Assembly (NCBI RefSeq): GCF_001941425.1 | Contig: NZ_CP009244.1 | Span: 558,001-622,000, forward strand | Length of the DNA stretch: 64,000 bases | Direction: 5' to 3' | DNA from: Corynebacterium ammoniagenes DSM 20306 | Lineage (GTDB): Bacteria > Actinomycetota > Actinomycetes > Mycobacteriales > Mycobacteriaceae | Notes under the pieces: model-generated | What the model was told of the DNA's origin: nothing | The model's input: only the letters and a program-made list of their open reading frames with translations | Databases searched by the model: none | Shown here: positions 51,908 to 61,888 of the stretch, piece after piece | How positions within the stretch are numbered: position 1 is the first letter of the stretch | Layout of the letters: every line of letters starts with the position of its first letter | Program-made: the position numbers and the translations under genes

Positions 51908-53116
51908 CTAGGAAAACTTCATGCCATGCGCATGCAACGCATCCCGATATGGTGCGCCCAGCGCTGTTGCTGGGGTGAGTATCCCGCCGGAAACATCCGG
52001 TATCTCTTTCGGTGATGTCGCTAAGACCACAGCTGCTTCGGCGAGCATCATCGAGGTCACGCGATATCCCGGATCCCCGTGCGCGGTCACCGAGGAGGTA
52101 TACAGCGCTCCCGTGGTGCTTAACCCGTAGTGGGTGATACGAAACCCGCCCTCATCTAGTTTCTTTGGGCCATCGCCAGGCTGCGGCAAAAAACGCGCGA
52201 GCCGCCTATTCATCACAACCGCGAACCCTAATGCGGTGATAGCAAATAGCGCTTGTGCTTTGATGCGGCCGGTTAGCCCCGTGCCGGTGGTCATGACTTC
52301 CCGGTAGCGCAGTTTGTCGCCGTAGGCATAACCCGACAGAGTATTGGAGCGGCGCACGATGCGCGTATTGAACATCGCCATGAAAAATGGCCCAGTCCAC
52401 TGGCGCACAAGATCATCAAAGTAGACGTCCATGTCCTTTTGCTCGCCTACGTCCGGTTCCTGTTTATGATCCGGGGAGAGTGTATAAGGACTGTGCAAGA
52501 TTGCCCCGCCCTTGTCCATCTGCTTGGCATCCGCACTGACCGCACGCATGGAATCGATGGTGCCACCAGATAGGCCGCCAGAAAGATACTCCACCGCCAT
52601 GGTGACCTGGTCAAAATCGGTACCAGCGGTGTCGTGGAGGTGGAACATGCCCATATCGGAGGGCACGGAATCAAAACCACACGAGTGCACAATCTTGGCG
52701 CCGGTTGCCTGCGCTTTGTCTTGCCACCTATCGATATTGCGGCGGATAAATAAAGCCTCACCACATAGGTCGACATAATGAGTGCCGTTGTCCACGCATG
52801 CCTCGACGACCTTTTCGCCAAAGTAGGTATAAGGACCGACGGTGGAAATGAGCACGCGGGTGCGTGCCGCCAGCTGTTGTAAGGCATCGAGATCTGAAGC
52901 ATCGGCGACGATGATGGGTATGGAAACGTCGAATTGTGCGACTTCGTTCCGCAACTTGGCTTCACTACGGCCTGCTAGCGCAAGCGATAGTTCCGGGTGA
53001 GTGCGTACCAGATACTCTGCAGTCAGCGAGCCAACAAAGCTGGTAGCGCCAAAGACGACGATGTCGAATTCTCGGCTGCTGTGGTGATCAGCGCCGTGGT
53101 TCATGCTCGGTGTCAT
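51908..53116 (-). CDS. Saccharopine dehydrogenase-like / trans-acting enoyl reductase family protein
   Basis: A 402-residue protein with an N-terminal Rossmann NAD(P) fold (I-V-V-F-G-A-T-S-F-V-G, residues 19-29) and the Y-V-D-L-C-G-E segment of the saccharopine-dehydrogenase-like family. Mycobacterial members include the trans-acting enoyl reductase of phthiocerol synthesis and the broader Rv2449c group; corynebacteria lack phthiocerol, so a lipid-related reductase of another kind is likely. A weak hydrophobic stretch near residue 285 may contact the membrane. ATG at 53116 has AAGG upstream. It lies 5 nt after the MBL-fold gene. Confidence 0.8.
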   Translation of the reverse strand: MTPSMNHGADHHSSREFDIVVFGATSFVGSLTAEYLVRTHPELSLALAGRSEAKLRNEVAQFDVSIPIIVADASDLDALQQLAARTRVLISTVGPYTYFGEKVVEACVDNGTHYVDLCGEALFIRRNIDRWQDKAQATGAKIVHSCGFDSVPSDMGMFHLHDTAGTDFDQVTMAVEYLSGGLSGGTIDSMRAVSADAKQMDKGGAILHSPYTLSPDHKQEPDVGEQKDMDVYFDDLVRQWTGPFFMAMFNTRIVRRSNTLSGYAYGDKLRYREVMTTGTGLTGRIKAQALFAITALGFAVVMNRRLARFLPQPGDGPKKLDEGGFRITHYGLSTTGALYTSSVTAHGDPGYRVTSMMLAEAAVVLATSPKEIPDVSGGILTPATALGAPYRDALHAHGMKFS

Positions 53117-53121
53117 CTGCC

Positions 53122-53745
53122 TTAGTTTTCCACATCCAGTGGTTGGGAAAGATCCAGTGGGGTTCCTTCTTCCAGGCGAGCATATCCCGGTACTTTCATC
53201 TTGGTCATGACATTGTCGTACAGCGTGCGGCCGAAGGTGCTGAGGACCCCGTCATGGATAGGGATGGTGCGCTTAGCGGAGATAGTGCGTGCATAAGCAG
53301 CCGCTTCGGAATTTTTCACCCACGGCGCAGAAATCGGAAGCAAGAGCACATCAACATTGTGAAGGCCTTTGATGTATTGATCACCTGGGTGCAAAACTCC
53401 ATTGAAGTAATAGCCCAAATTCACCGGGCGAGGCATCCGCGGATGCACCTCGTGGTGAAGGCCGCCGACGGCGTGAATGGGGGTGCCGAGCAACTCAAAA
53501 GATTCGCCGGGACGTAAAACGGTGCCTTCGCCGATGAGCCCGACGGCATCTGCCGGTCCCCACACCGGAAGTCCGGAGGCTTTGACAGTCTCTGCATCGA
53601 CGTGATCGGGATGCGAGTGGGTAAGTAAAACTGCATCCGCTGACGCCAGGATAGAAAGATTGGAAGCAGGCCCTGGGTCAATAACGAAGACGCCTTGGTC
53701 GGTGGAGACAGAAGCGCAGGAATGTCCGTGGAGTGTAAGTTTCAT
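53122..53745 (-). CDS. MBL-fold metal-dependent hydrolase
   Basis: A 207-residue UlaG/RomA-like metallo-beta-lactamase-fold protein. The N-terminus M-K-L-T-L-H-G-H-S-C-A is typical of this subfamily, the metal motif T-H-S-H-P-D-H-V-D is intact, and later ligands include H in G-G-L-H-H-E-V-H and D in H-P-G-D. The ORF extends upstream, but ATG at 53745 matches the family. It is the first gene of a two-gene minus-strand operon with the saccharopine-dehydrogenase-like gene. Substrate unknown. Confidence 0.85.
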   Translation of the reverse strand: MKLTLHGHSCASVSTDQGVFVIDPGPASNLSILASADAVLLTHSHPDHVDAETVKASGLPVWGPADAVGLIGEGTVLRPGESFELLGTPIHAVGGLHHEVHPRMPRPVNLGYYFNGVLHPGDQYIKGLHNVDVLLLPISAPWVKNSEAAAYARTISAKRTIPIHDGVLSTFGRTLYDNVMTKMKVPGYARLEEGTPLDLSQPLDVEN

Positions 53746-53857
53746 ACGTCCCAGCCTAGATAATCTTTGCGCGCTTGTGGTGTGGCAGCTTTGTCTGCAT
53801 TCCGTCAAACGTGAGTTATGACCTGCGCAAATGGGATAAAAACTTCATGCAGGAAAA

Positions 53858-53875
53858 CTAGATTAGGGATATGAT
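53858..53875 (+). promoter_or_regulatory. dps promoter with a DtxR-half-site-like sequence
   Basis: TATGAT (53870-53875) lies six bases before the dps ATG, predicting a leaderless mRNA. CTAGATTAGG (53858-53867), immediately upstream, matches 8 of 10 positions of the DtxR left half TTAGGTTAGG after one-base alignment shifts; the right half is absent. Confidence 0.35.
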
Positions 53876-53881
53876 GGGGAT

Positions 53882-54361
53882 ATGACTCAATACACTGTTC
53901 CTGGTTTGTCCGATGTCGAATCTAAAAAGCTCTCTGAAGAATTGCAGGCGCGTTTAAATGATTACAACGACCTGCATTTGATTTTGAAGCACGCCCACTG
54001 GAACGTGGTGGGCCCGAACTTCATCGCGGTTCATGAGATGCTGGATCCGCAAATTGATCTCGTTCGCGGCTACGCCGATGAAGTTGCCGAACGTGTCTCC
54101 ACCCTTGGCTTTGAGCCACTGGGTACTCCAAAAGCACAAGCAGAAGACCGTACTCCACTGAAGTACGAGCTCAACCGTGCCAATACCCAAGACCACCTCG
54201 CGGCGATCGATGAGCTGTACACCACCGTGATTGAAAAGGTTCGTGAGTCCATCAAGGTCTCCGGAGACATCGACCCGATTACTGAAGACCTGCTCATCGG
54301 CCAATCCGCGGAGCTAGAAAAGTTCCAGTGGTTCGTGCGCGCACACCTTGACAACGCATAA
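53882..54361 (+). CDS. dps: DNA starvation/stationary-phase protection protein Dps
   Basis: A 159-residue Dps ferritin-like protein that oxidises Fe(II) with hydrogen peroxide and stores iron in a 12-mer shell. The inter-subunit ferroxidase residues are visible: H-W-N-V-V-G-P-N-F (His about 40), then H-E-M-L-D-P-Q-I-D (Asp and Glu ligands). Basic N-terminal tail for DNA contact is short. Monocistronic. Confidence 0.94.
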   Translation: MTQYTVPGLSDVESKKLSEELQARLNDYNDLHLILKHAHWNVVGPNFIAVHEMLDPQIDLVRGYADEVAERVSTLGFEPLGTPKAQAEDRTPLKYELNRANTQDHLAAIDELYTTVIEKVRESIKVSGDIDPITEDLLIGQSAELEKFQWFVRAHLDNA

Positions 54362-54369
54362 AACACAGT

Positions 54370-54403
54370 AAAAAGCGGAAGCCATCAGAAGAAGATGGCC
54401 TCC
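54370..54403 (-). terminator. Terminator of the M3 peptidase gene, shared with dps end
   Basis: On the minus strand GGAGGCCATC and GATGGCTTCC pair (one mismatch) around TTCTTCT, followed by GCTTTTTA. It also lies just after the convergent dps stop codon. Confidence 0.65.
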
Positions 54404-54430
54404 ACTTAGTGCTTCCTACTAGGCGTCGAG

Positions 54431-56524
54431 TTAGCTTGCGCTTGGAGTATTGAGTCCGCGGCGAACTAGTAGTGGGGTGAGATCCTTGTCGCGGCCGCGA
54501 AGTTCGGAATAGACCTCGGAGAAATCACGCGATGCACCCGTGGACAAAATCAGGTCGCGGAATTTTTGGCCTGCGTGCCGGGCTGCGTCGTCGCTGACAT
54601 CCGACGACGCAGAGTTGTCGGATGGGGTGGCAGCGTTTTCTTCGCGGAACCATTCGAAGCCATCAGCATCAAGGGCTTCGGCCCACAGGTATGAGTAGTA
54701 GCCTGCAGAATAACCGCCAGCGAAGATGTGCTGGAAGTATGTGGAGCGGTAGCGCGGCGCAATGCCATCGATGTCCATGCCTGCCGCGTTTAACGCAGAC
54801 TGCTCGAAGTCAGCGATGGCTTCCGGGGTGGATTCCAACTGTGCTGCTTCTTCCGGAGTAAGCGAGTGCCAGGCGAGATCAATGATGGACGCGGCGACAT
54901 ACTCGGCTGTGGCAAAGCCTTGGCCAAACTGGGAAGCCTGGGACACGGCATCCAGCAGCTCATCGGAGATCACCTCACCGGTGTCAACGTGGCGGGCATA
55001 GTTTTTAACCAAGGCGGGATCAAGCGCCCAGTTTTCATTAATCTGCGAAGGGAATTCCACCCAGTCACGCGGCACATTGGTTCCGGAGAAGGTGGGGTAG
55101 CGGACATCGGAAAGCAGCCCGTGCAACGCGTGACCAAACTCGTGGAAGACCGTGTGCAATTCATCCAAGCTCAACAGCGGCGTGGAGCCATCCGCCGGGC
55201 AGGAGATTCCCATGACGTTGATGACCACGGGCTTGGTGCCTAATAGGTGGGACTGTTCCATAAACGCCGACATCCAGGCACCGCCGCGTTTGGTGGGACG
55301 ACCGAAATAATCGGTGAGGAAAAGGCCAATGCCCGTGTTGAGCTCGTGTTCTTGACCCTCGTCGAAGACCTCCCACACGCGCACGCCCTCGGCATAGCCT
55401 TCTAAATCATCACGCGGGATAACCGTAATGCCGTAGAGGCGATGGGCGGCGGCGAAGACACCATCGACAAGCACTGCGTCCAACGGGAAGTATTTGCGCA
55501 GCTCATTTTCATCCACCGCGTAATCGCGCTGTCGAACCTTGGATTCCCAATAGGGCCAATCGGCGGGGCCGAACTTTTCCCCATTGATTTCAGCTTCTTC
55601 CGCCAAAATCTTCTGCTCACCGGCGGCGTTGGTATTAATAGCCGGCACCAGTCCGCGCAGCATGTTATTAACTGCCGATGCTTCCTTGGCGGTTTCTTCC
55701 GCAATCACGTAATCAGCGTGGGTGTCAAAGCCCAGCAAGCGTGCGCGTTCAGCACGCAATTGAGCCATTTCTACTAAGACCTCCGAGTTGGACTCGGTGC
55801 CGCGCAGACCGGCTGCTTCGTACAATGCCGCGCGGGCCTCAGGGCGTGCCAAACGCTGCTGCTCGGACTGCACCGAAGGCAGCTCTAGTGGGAAAATATA
55901 GCCTTCCTTGCCCAACTCCTGAGCGTATGATGCAGCGGCTTCAATGCGATCTTGGGGAAGACCCTGCAGCTCGTCTGCGCTACTAAACTGCACTGCGCGG
56001 GCGCGGGTATCTGCCATCAAGTTGCGGCCAAATGCTTCCGACAATGTGGATAGACGCTGGTTGATCTCGGATAAACGCTGCTTTTCATCTGCCGCAAGGT
56101 CTGCGCCCTTGCGCTTGAATGTGCGCAGCAGGTGTTCATGCAAACGCTGCGATTCCGTATCCTCCGGCGCCGTGACTGCCTGCAGGCGCTCATAGAGCTT
56201 GTCATTTTGATAGACCGTATCCGTGTGCGCGGAGAGCTGTGGGTAGACCTCCGCCGCAATCTCTTCCATCTCGTCGGTGATATCAGTGCCGGAGAGATTG
56301 CCAAACACTGCCATGACGCGTTCTAAATCCCGACCGGAGCGCTCGAGTACTTCGATCGTATTGGTCCACGTTGGAGCCTCAGGATTATCTGTAATCGCGG
56401 CAATTTCTGCGCGGTGGCGAGATAAGGCTTCAGTAAAAGCAGGTCGGTAGTGCTCAACGCGGATATCTGCGAACGGTGGAAGCTCATACGGCAGCTGGGA
56501 TGGAATAAGAAGTGGGTTAGTCAT
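54431..56524 (-). CDS. M3-family oligopeptidase (Dcp/OpdA-like)
   Basis: A 697-residue zinc metallopeptidase. The M3 signature F-H-E-F-G-H-A-L-H supplies both His ligands and the catalytic Glu, with the third ligand Glu in the following helix. M3 enzymes such as Dcp and oligopeptidase A degrade short peptides in the cytoplasm; there is no signal peptide here. ATG at 56524 has GGGAGG two nt upstream; the ORF extends 16 codons but without support. It converges with dps. Confidence 0.9.
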   Translation of the reverse strand: MTNPLLIPSQLPYELPPFADIRVEHYRPAFTEALSRHRAEIAAITDNPEAPTWTNTIEVLERSGRDLERVMAVFGNLSGTDITDEMEEIAAEVYPQLSAHTDTVYQNDKLYERLQAVTAPEDTESQRLHEHLLRTFKRKGADLAADEKQRLSEINQRLSTLSEAFGRNLMADTRARAVQFSSADELQGLPQDRIEAAASYAQELGKEGYIFPLELPSVQSEQQRLARPEARAALYEAAGLRGTESNSEVLVEMAQLRAERARLLGFDTHADYVIAEETAKEASAVNNMLRGLVPAINTNAAGEQKILAEEAEINGEKFGPADWPYWESKVRQRDYAVDENELRKYFPLDAVLVDGVFAAAHRLYGITVIPRDDLEGYAEGVRVWEVFDEGQEHELNTGIGLFLTDYFGRPTKRGGAWMSAFMEQSHLLGTKPVVINVMGISCPADGSTPLLSLDELHTVFHEFGHALHGLLSDVRYPTFSGTNVPRDWVEFPSQINENWALDPALVKNYARHVDTGEVISDELLDAVSQASQFGQGFATAEYVAASIIDLAWHSLTPEEAAQLESTPEAIADFEQSALNAAGMDIDGIAPRYRSTYFQHIFAGGYSAGYYSYLWAEALDADGFEWFREENAATPSDNSASSDVSDDAARHAGQKFRDLILSTGASRDFSEVYSELRGRDKDLTPLLVRRGLNTPSAS

Positions 56525-56595
56525 AGCCTCCCAATCTACCCCGGAATGAAAACATGCCTCGTTAGCATTCATCGCAACTGGTTAAAGGCATAATG

Positions 56596-56640
56596 AACGC
56601 CCTTCCGATCATGAAGATCAGAAGGGCGTTGATGCTTAGG
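56596..56640 (-). terminator. Long hairpin after icd
   Basis: AACGCCCTTC and GAAGGGCGTT, then GATC and GATC, pair with one bulge each side around a short loop. No strong T-run follows on the minus strand. Confidence 0.55.
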
Positions 56641-56664
56641 GCCGATCGGCCGACAGCGGAAGAA

Positions 56665-58839
56665 TTACTTCTTCAGAGATTCCAGGATCTCGTTGTACTT
56701 GGAAGAAGGACGCATGACCTCGGTGGTCTTGTCCTCGTTTGGCCAGTAGTAGCCGCCCAAGTCGGTGGACTGACCCTGGATGTCAATGAGCTCCTGAGCG
56801 ATAGCATCAAGGTTCTCATTGAGCTTCGCGGAGAATGCCTTGAAGCCTTCTGCCAACTCAGCGTCATCGGTCTGCTTTGCCAATTCCTCAGCCCAGAATG
56901 CTGCGAGGTACAGGTGGGAACCGCGGTTATCGATTTCCTTGACCTTGCGGGATGGGGAGTAGCCTTCGGTCAGCAAACGCTCGGTTGCATTGTCCAGTGC
57001 CGCGGCGAGAACGCCAGCGCGCTCATTGCCGTGGTTCTGCTGCTCGTGGCGGAAGGATTCAGCCAGTGCCAAGAACTCACCGAGGGAGTCCCAGCGCAGG
57101 TGGTTTTCTTCCTGTAGCTGCTCAACGTGCTTAGGGGCAGAGCCACCAGCACCGGTCTCAAACAGGCCGCCGCCTGCCATCAAAGGAACAACGGAGAGCA
57201 TCTTTGCAGACGTGCCCAGCTCCAGAATTGGGAACAGGTCGGTGTTGTAGTCACGCAGAACGTTACCGGTTACGGAGATGGTGTCTTCGCCGCGACGGAT
57301 GCGCTCAACGGTGACCTTGGTGGCCTCGATTGGAGAGAGGATCTCAATGTCCAAGCCCTCGGTGTCGTGGTCGCCCAGGTACTTGTTGACCAAGTCGATG
57401 AGATTGCTGTCGTGTGCACGCTCAGGATCCAGCCAGAAGATGGTCTTCATGCCGGACAGGCGTGCGCGGTTGACAGCAAGCTTGACCCAATCCTGGATTG
57501 GAGCATCCTTGGTCTGGCATGCGCGCCAGATGTCGTTTTCCTCAACGTTGTGGGAAATCAGAACATCGCCAGCGGAGTTAACAACCTGAACTTCGCCGTC
57601 AGCTGGGATCTTGAAGGTCTTGTTGTGGGAGCCGTACTCCTCAGCCTTCTGCGCCATCAGACCAACGTTCGGGGACGTACCCATGGTGGTTGGGTCATAA
57701 GCGCCGTTTTCACGGCAGTCATCAATAACTGCCTGGTAAACGCCAGCGTAAGAGGAGTCAGGGATGACTGCCAGAGCTTCTTGCTCTTCGTCATTCTTAT
57801 TCCACATGTGGCCAGAGGTGCGAATCATCGCTGGCATGGATGCGTCAATGATGACATCCGATGGAACGTGCAGGTTGGTAATACCCTTGTTGGAGTTGAC
57901 CATGGCCAAGTCTGGGCCGTTTTCCAAGGCTGCATCGAAAGCTGCCTTGATCTCAGCGCCATTGTCCAAGTCATCCAATGCGGAGTAGATGGCGCCAAGG
58001 CCATTTTCGCCGTTAAGACCAGCTGCGAGGAGCTGGTCACCGTACTTGTCGTAGACGTCGGAGAAGAAAGAGCGCACGACGTGGCCGAAGATAATTGGGT
58101 CGGAGACCTTCATCATGGTGGCCTTTAGGTGCGCGGAGAAGAGGATGCCCTCTTCCTTTGCGCGCGCTACCTGTGCCTTCAAGAATTCATCGAGAGCCTT
58201 GGCGGACATAAAGGTGCCGTCAATGACTTCCTTGTCCAAGACCTTAAGGCCGTCGAGCAGAACGGTTTCTGCGCCGTCAGTGCCGACCAACTTGATGGTC
58301 AAGGTGTCATCGCCATCGATGATGACGGACTTCTCATTGTGGCGGAAGTCATCAGCGTCCATGGTGGCAACGTTGGTCTTGGAATCCTTCGACCATGCGC
58401 CCATGCGGTGTGGGTTTGCCTTAGCAAAGTTCTTTACAGCCTGTGGAGCACGACGGTCGGAGTTACCTTCACGCAGAACCGGGTTAACAGCCGAGCCTTT
58501 TGCTACGTCGTATTTATCCTTCGCATCGTCATACTCTGGCAGATCAAATCCAGCAGCCTGCAGTTCTGCGATGGCCTTACGCAGCTGAACCTCAGAAGCA
58601 GAAATATTTGGAAGCTTAATAATATTTGCTTCCGGGGTCTTAGCCAGCTCACCAAGCTCAGCCAATGCGTCTGGAACCTTGGTCTCAGGGAACTGAGCCA
58701 AGATACGAGCAGCCAGTGAGATATCTGCGGTCTCTACTTCGATGCCAGCGACGGAAGCAAATGCCTCAACGATCGGCTTGAAAGAGTAGGACGCAAGCAA
58801 TGGTGCTTCGTCAGTACGGGTCCAGATAATCTTTGCCAT
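56665..58839 (-). CDS. icd: Monomeric NADP-dependent isocitrate dehydrogenase
   Basis: TCA-cycle enzyme oxidising isocitrate to 2-oxoglutarate with NADP, of the large single-subunit type (724 residues) found in Corynebacterium and relatives, not the 45-kDa dimeric type. The N-terminus [13 protein letters not shown] and the block [21 protein letters not shown] are diagnostic. ATG at 58839 has AGGAGAAGC upstream, so the longer ORF is not used. Codon use is strongly biased, consistent with high expression. Monocistronic with a long 3' hairpin. Confidence 0.96.
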   Translation of the reverse strand: MAKIIWTRTDEAPLLASYSFKPIVEAFASVAGIEVETADISLAARILAQFPETKVPDALAELGELAKTPEANIIKLPNISASEVQLRKAIAELQAAGFDLPEYDDAKDKYDVAKGSAVNPVLREGNSDRRAPQAVKNFAKANPHRMGAWSKDSKTNVATMDADDFRHNEKSVIIDGDDTLTIKLVGTDGAETVLLDGLKVLDKEVIDGTFMSAKALDEFLKAQVARAKEEGILFSAHLKATMMKVSDPIIFGHVVRSFFSDVYDKYGDQLLAAGLNGENGLGAIYSALDDLDNGAEIKAAFDAALENGPDLAMVNSNKGITNLHVPSDVIIDASMPAMIRTSGHMWNKNDEEQEALAVIPDSSYAGVYQAVIDDCRENGAYDPTTMGTSPNVGLMAQKAEEYGSHNKTFKIPADGEVQVVNSAGDVLISHNVEENDIWRACQTKDAPIQDWVKLAVNRARLSGMKTIFWLDPERAHDSNLIDLVNKYLGDHDTEGLDIEILSPIEATKVTVERIRRGEDTISVTGNVLRDYNTDLFPILELGTSAKMLSVVPLMAGGGLFETGAGGSAPKHVEQLQEENHLRWDSLGEFLALAESFRHEQQNHGNERAGVLAAALDNATERLLTEGYSPSRKVKEIDNRGSHLYLAAFWAEELAKQTDDAELAEGFKAFSAKLNENLDAIAQELIDIQGQSTDLGGYYWPNEDKTTEVMRPSSKYNEILESLKK

Positions 58840-58985
58840 GCTTCTCCTATAAGTAATGTTTCGGAAAACGTTCAACATCCAAGAATACCGGTTTACCGTA
58901 TCTTTTGGGAGTTTGAGCCCCCGATTGGCGAACAAGTGGCCAACTGAGGTTCCCAGAAGTACGGCAAAATGCTCACGCGGGGTGT

Positions 58986-59948
58986 TTAACCGAGTGCTGT
59001 AGCGCCCTTTTTCCAGTAGCCCATAAAGGACACGCGGTGACGGGGAATACCCGCGCCTTTGACAAGCATGCGCCGGATGGTGGTGACCATGGTTGCCTCG
59101 CCCGCAATCCAGAAATAAGTGTTGGCGAATCGTTCAGCCACGGTAGAAGACACAGGTGGGATATCTTCTTCCTCGTCGCGTACGGTGCTGTGCTGTGGGG
59201 TCTCCCAAATCAGCGGGGACGGCTCGGTATCCGACGGGGGTGTTGGTTCCGGCAGGCTAAATTCCCCGCGCGGGTTGTCGGCTTCGCACAGACGAGATGC
59301 CGATTCCACCAGCATGTCACCATAGGTGTGTTCCTGGCTGCGCGGTACCCAATTCACGGTGAGGTTGGGCGGGAGATCAAGGTGCTGTGCATCATCGATA
59401 TCAACCAATTCGCAGTACATGGTGCCGCGCAAAGTCTTCGGCCATTCGTCGGCAATCCGCAGCATGGCCGGAAGCGCCGTTTCATCGCCCATGATGATGA
59501 CTTCCTGTGCATCGCCCGGTTGGAATTCGATGCCAGGGCCGGACGGATCTTCTTTTTGTGGGGCAATGACATAGAGTTCATCGCCAGGTTGTGCTTCTAC
59601 AGCCCAGGTAGCTGCCGGTCCACTTGCCGCGGTACCAATCCCGTGCAGAGCAAAGTCGATGTCGAGCTCCGCAGGGCCGTGTGCATGCGCATGACGTAGC
59701 TGCCGGATGGAGTAGGTGCGCATGTACCCACGCTTGTCCGGTTCGAGTGCTTTCCACTGTTCGTACCAATCACCATCTTGTGCAAACTGGGGTAGCCCGT
59801 GTTGTCCGGGGATAACTAACTTGATGCGCAAGTCCATAATCTGACCGGCAGGGCCCATATCATCCACGCCGGTGAAGGTAACGCGCTGGAAATTCGGAGA
59901 GATTCGGGTGGAGGATTTAACGGTGGCAGCAAACGGGACAAAAGCCAT
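58986..59948 (-). CDS. Siderophore-interacting protein (FAD ferric reductase)
   Basis: A 320-residue SIP-family flavoprotein that reduces ferric siderophores to release iron. The FAD-binding signature R-T-Y-S-I-R lies near residue 78, the NAD(P)-side SIP domain has G-D-E-T-A-L-P-A, and the C-terminal helix ends W-I-A-G-E-A-T and [10 protein letters not shown] Pro/Glu/Ser insertion (about 228-262) precedes the last motif. It is the last gene of the five-gene uptake operon running from beyond the window end. Confidence 0.9.
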   Translation of the reverse strand: MAFVPFAATVKSSTRISPNFQRVTFTGVDDMGPAGQIMDLRIKLVIPGQHGLPQFAQDGDWYEQWKALEPDKRGYMRTYSIRQLRHAHAHGPAELDIDFALHGIGTAASGPAATWAVEAQPGDELYVIAPQKEDPSGPGIEFQPGDAQEVIIMGDETALPAMLRIADEWPKTLRGTMYCELVDIDDAQHLDLPPNLTVNWVPRSQEHTYGDMLVESASRLCEADNPRGEFSLPEPTPPSDTEPSPLIWETPQHSTVRDEEEDIPPVSSTVAERFANTYFWIAGEATMVTTIRRMLVKGAGIPRHRVSFMGYWKKGATALG

Positions 59949-59959
59949 GGTGTATCTAT

Positions 59960-60781
59960 TTATTCCTTTACATGGTGGCGGCCAATCGGCATGACAGCCG
60001 GGAGATTGGATACCGGATCGGTAATGATGATGGAGTCAATATCAAAGACATTGGCGATAGTTTCTTGAGTAATAACCTCATGCGGTTTGCCTTGCGCAAC
60101 GACGTGGCCGCCAGAGACAGCCACCAGCTCATCGGAATAGCGTGCCGCTAGGTTGAGGTCGTGCAAAACCATCACGATGGTGGTGCCGCGGGTGTGGTTT
60201 AACTCGGTGAGCAGATCCAATACGTCGAGCTGGTGCTTGACGTCTAAGTACGTCGTTGGTTCATCTAGTAATAAGGTCTCGGTCCTTTGCGCAAGAGCCA
60301 AGGCAATCCACACACGCTGACGCTGACCGCCGGATAGTTCATCGATGGAGCGTTCTGCAAGGTCTGATATCCCGGTAGCTTCCAAAGATTCTGCGACGAT
60401 CTCGTAATCTTGCCCGCTCCAGCGGCCCAAAAGTCCTTGATGTGGGGTGCGGCCGCGGCCAACCAGATCCGCTACCGTAATTCCATCCGGCGCGATGGGG
60501 GACTGAGGCAATAGGCCCAGCCAGGTAGCAAGCTTGCGGGTTGGCAGTTCAGAAATGGACTGTCCGTCTAAGACCACCTCGCCGTGAGAAGGGTTAAGAA
60601 GTCGCGACATGGTGCGCAACAGCGTGGATTTGCCGCAGCCGTTGGGGCCGACGATGGAAGTCACCGCGCCACGCTGGATATCCACGTTGAGGTCTTGTAA
60701 TACGCTGCGTTCGCCGTAGTTGACCGACACCTTATCGACGCGCATAGCTGGGATATCGGAGTTTAATTGTGTTGCCGTCAT
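59960..60781 (-). CDS. Iron-siderophore ABC transporter ATPase (FecE/FepC type)
   Basis: A 273-residue ABC ATPase. Walker A is G-P-N-G-C-G-K-S-T, signature L-S-G-G-Q-R-Q-R-V, Walker B L-L-L-D-E-P-T, and the switch H in V-L-H-D-L-N. The R-G-R-T-P-H-Q-G segment is characteristic of FecE/FepC siderophore ATPases. It lies 9 nt after the second permease gene and 11 nt before the SIP gene. Energises import of a ferric siderophore. Confidence 0.93.
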   Translation of the reverse strand: MTATQLNSDIPAMRVDKVSVNYGERSVLQDLNVDIQRGAVTSIVGPNGCGKSTLLRTMSRLLNPSHGEVVLDGQSISELPTRKLATWLGLLPQSPIAPDGITVADLVGRGRTPHQGLLGRWSGQDYEIVAESLEATGISDLAERSIDELSGGQRQRVWIALALAQRTETLLLDEPTTYLDVKHQLDVLDLLTELNHTRGTTIVMVLHDLNLAARYSDELVAVSGGHVVAQGKPHEVITQETIANVFDIDSIIITDPVSNLPAVMPIGRHHVKE

Positions 60782-60790
60782 GAAAAACCT

Positions 60791-61888
60791 CTATCGCGAT
60801 GAACGAGTAAGTAGATAAATAAGAAATGGCGCACCAATGGCACCGGTGATAACTCCCACGGGATAGCGCGTGCCAAAAAGGTACTGGCCAGCAATATCTG
60901 CAACGAGAACCAATAAGGCGCCCAGCAATCCAGCCGGAAGAATCAGTGACGTGCCAGGTTTGAAGATGCGTGATGCAATGGGTCCTGCCATAAAAGCCAC
61001 AAAGGCAATGGGGCCGGTAGCAGCGGTGGCGATTGCGATCAGCGTTACGGCGCCAACAAAAAGCACCACGCGCGTCAGCGTGAGCCGAAGGCCCAACCCG
61101 CGAGCTAAATCATCACCGAGACCAAGAACGGATAAAAAGTGGGAGCAGGCGACCAATAAAGGCGCGATGAGCAGCGTGACGATGATAACGGGCATGCCAC
61201 GCTCCCACGTCATCGTGTTTAACGACCCGGTAATCCAGCGAGTAGCGGTTGGCAGATCCCACGCAGCGGCATGGGAGAGTACGTACGAGGTCCACGCCTG
61301 CATTAACGCGGCGCAGCCAATACCAATCAAAATCATGCGCGTGCCGGTAAAACCGGACTTAATGGACAGCAAGTAAATCACAACCGCCACGGTCAAAGAC
61401 ACCACGGTGGAGACGATGGATACGCTAGTTTGTCCCAAACCAAAGACGATAATGCCGGTGGCGCCGGCGGCAGAAGCACTAGCTGAAATGCCGATAATAT
61501 CCGGCGACGCAAGCTGATTGCGCAGCATCGTTTGGAAAATTGTGCCGGCCATGCCAAACGCTAGCCCGACGGAAATAGCGACTGTCGCGCGCGGAAGGCG
61601 CAAGGTACCGACGGTGAAACTAGCTCCGGGAACGGTCTCACCCATGATGACCGCGACAACGTCGGAAGGAGAGTAAAAGGTCTCACCGATCATTAACGAC
61701 ACGAGCCACAAGGCTATGACCGCAACGGTCAAGATAATAAGGAGTGCGAAGTACTGACGCCGGCGCTTGTGCCGGGCGGCAGATAACGCATGTACCAAGC
61801 GTGATGTTGCCGTGGAATTCCCGGAATCCTCGGAATTCCGGGACGAGCCGGGGACGGTAGAAGGCAAAGATATGTTGGGCGTACTCAT
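60791..61888 (-). CDS. FecCD-family siderophore permease (second subunit)
   Basis: A 365-residue FecCD permease with an N-terminal Ser/Asn-rich cytoplasmic tail and about nine to ten transmembrane helices. The family blocks L-R-L-P-R-A-T-V-A and G-P-I-A-F-V-A-F-M-A-G-P-I-A are present. The start is ATG 61888, whose A is shared with the stop of the first permease (TAATG); the longer ORF upstream lies inside that gene. Forms the heterodimeric channel with the next gene upstream in the operon. Confidence 0.92.
   Translation of the reverse strand: MSTPNISLPSTVPGSSRNSEDSGNSTATSRLVHALSAARHKRRRQYFALLIILTVAVIALWLVSLMIGETFYSPSDVVAVIMGETVPGASFTVGTLRLPRATVAISVGLAFGMAGTIFQTMLRNQLASPDIIGISASASAAGATGIIVFGLGQTSVSIVSTVVSLTVAVVIYLLSIKSGFTGTRMILIGIGCAALMQAWTSYVLSHAAAWDLPTATRWITGSLNTMTWERGMPVIIVTLLIAPLLVACSHFLSVLGLGDDLARGLGLRLTLTRVVLFVGAVTLIAIATAATGPIAFVAFMAGPIASRIFKPGTSLILPAGLLGALLVLVADIAGQYLFGTRYPVGVITGAIGAPFLIYLLTRSSR

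Noticed and set aside
57127..58128. Long plus-strand frame inside icd
   Set aside because: Antisense shadow created by biased codon use in a highly expressed gene; icd is unmistakable on the other strand.
58872..58905. TACCG repeats upstream of icd as an operator
   Set aside because: Two short direct copies only; no match to a regulator consensus I can name.
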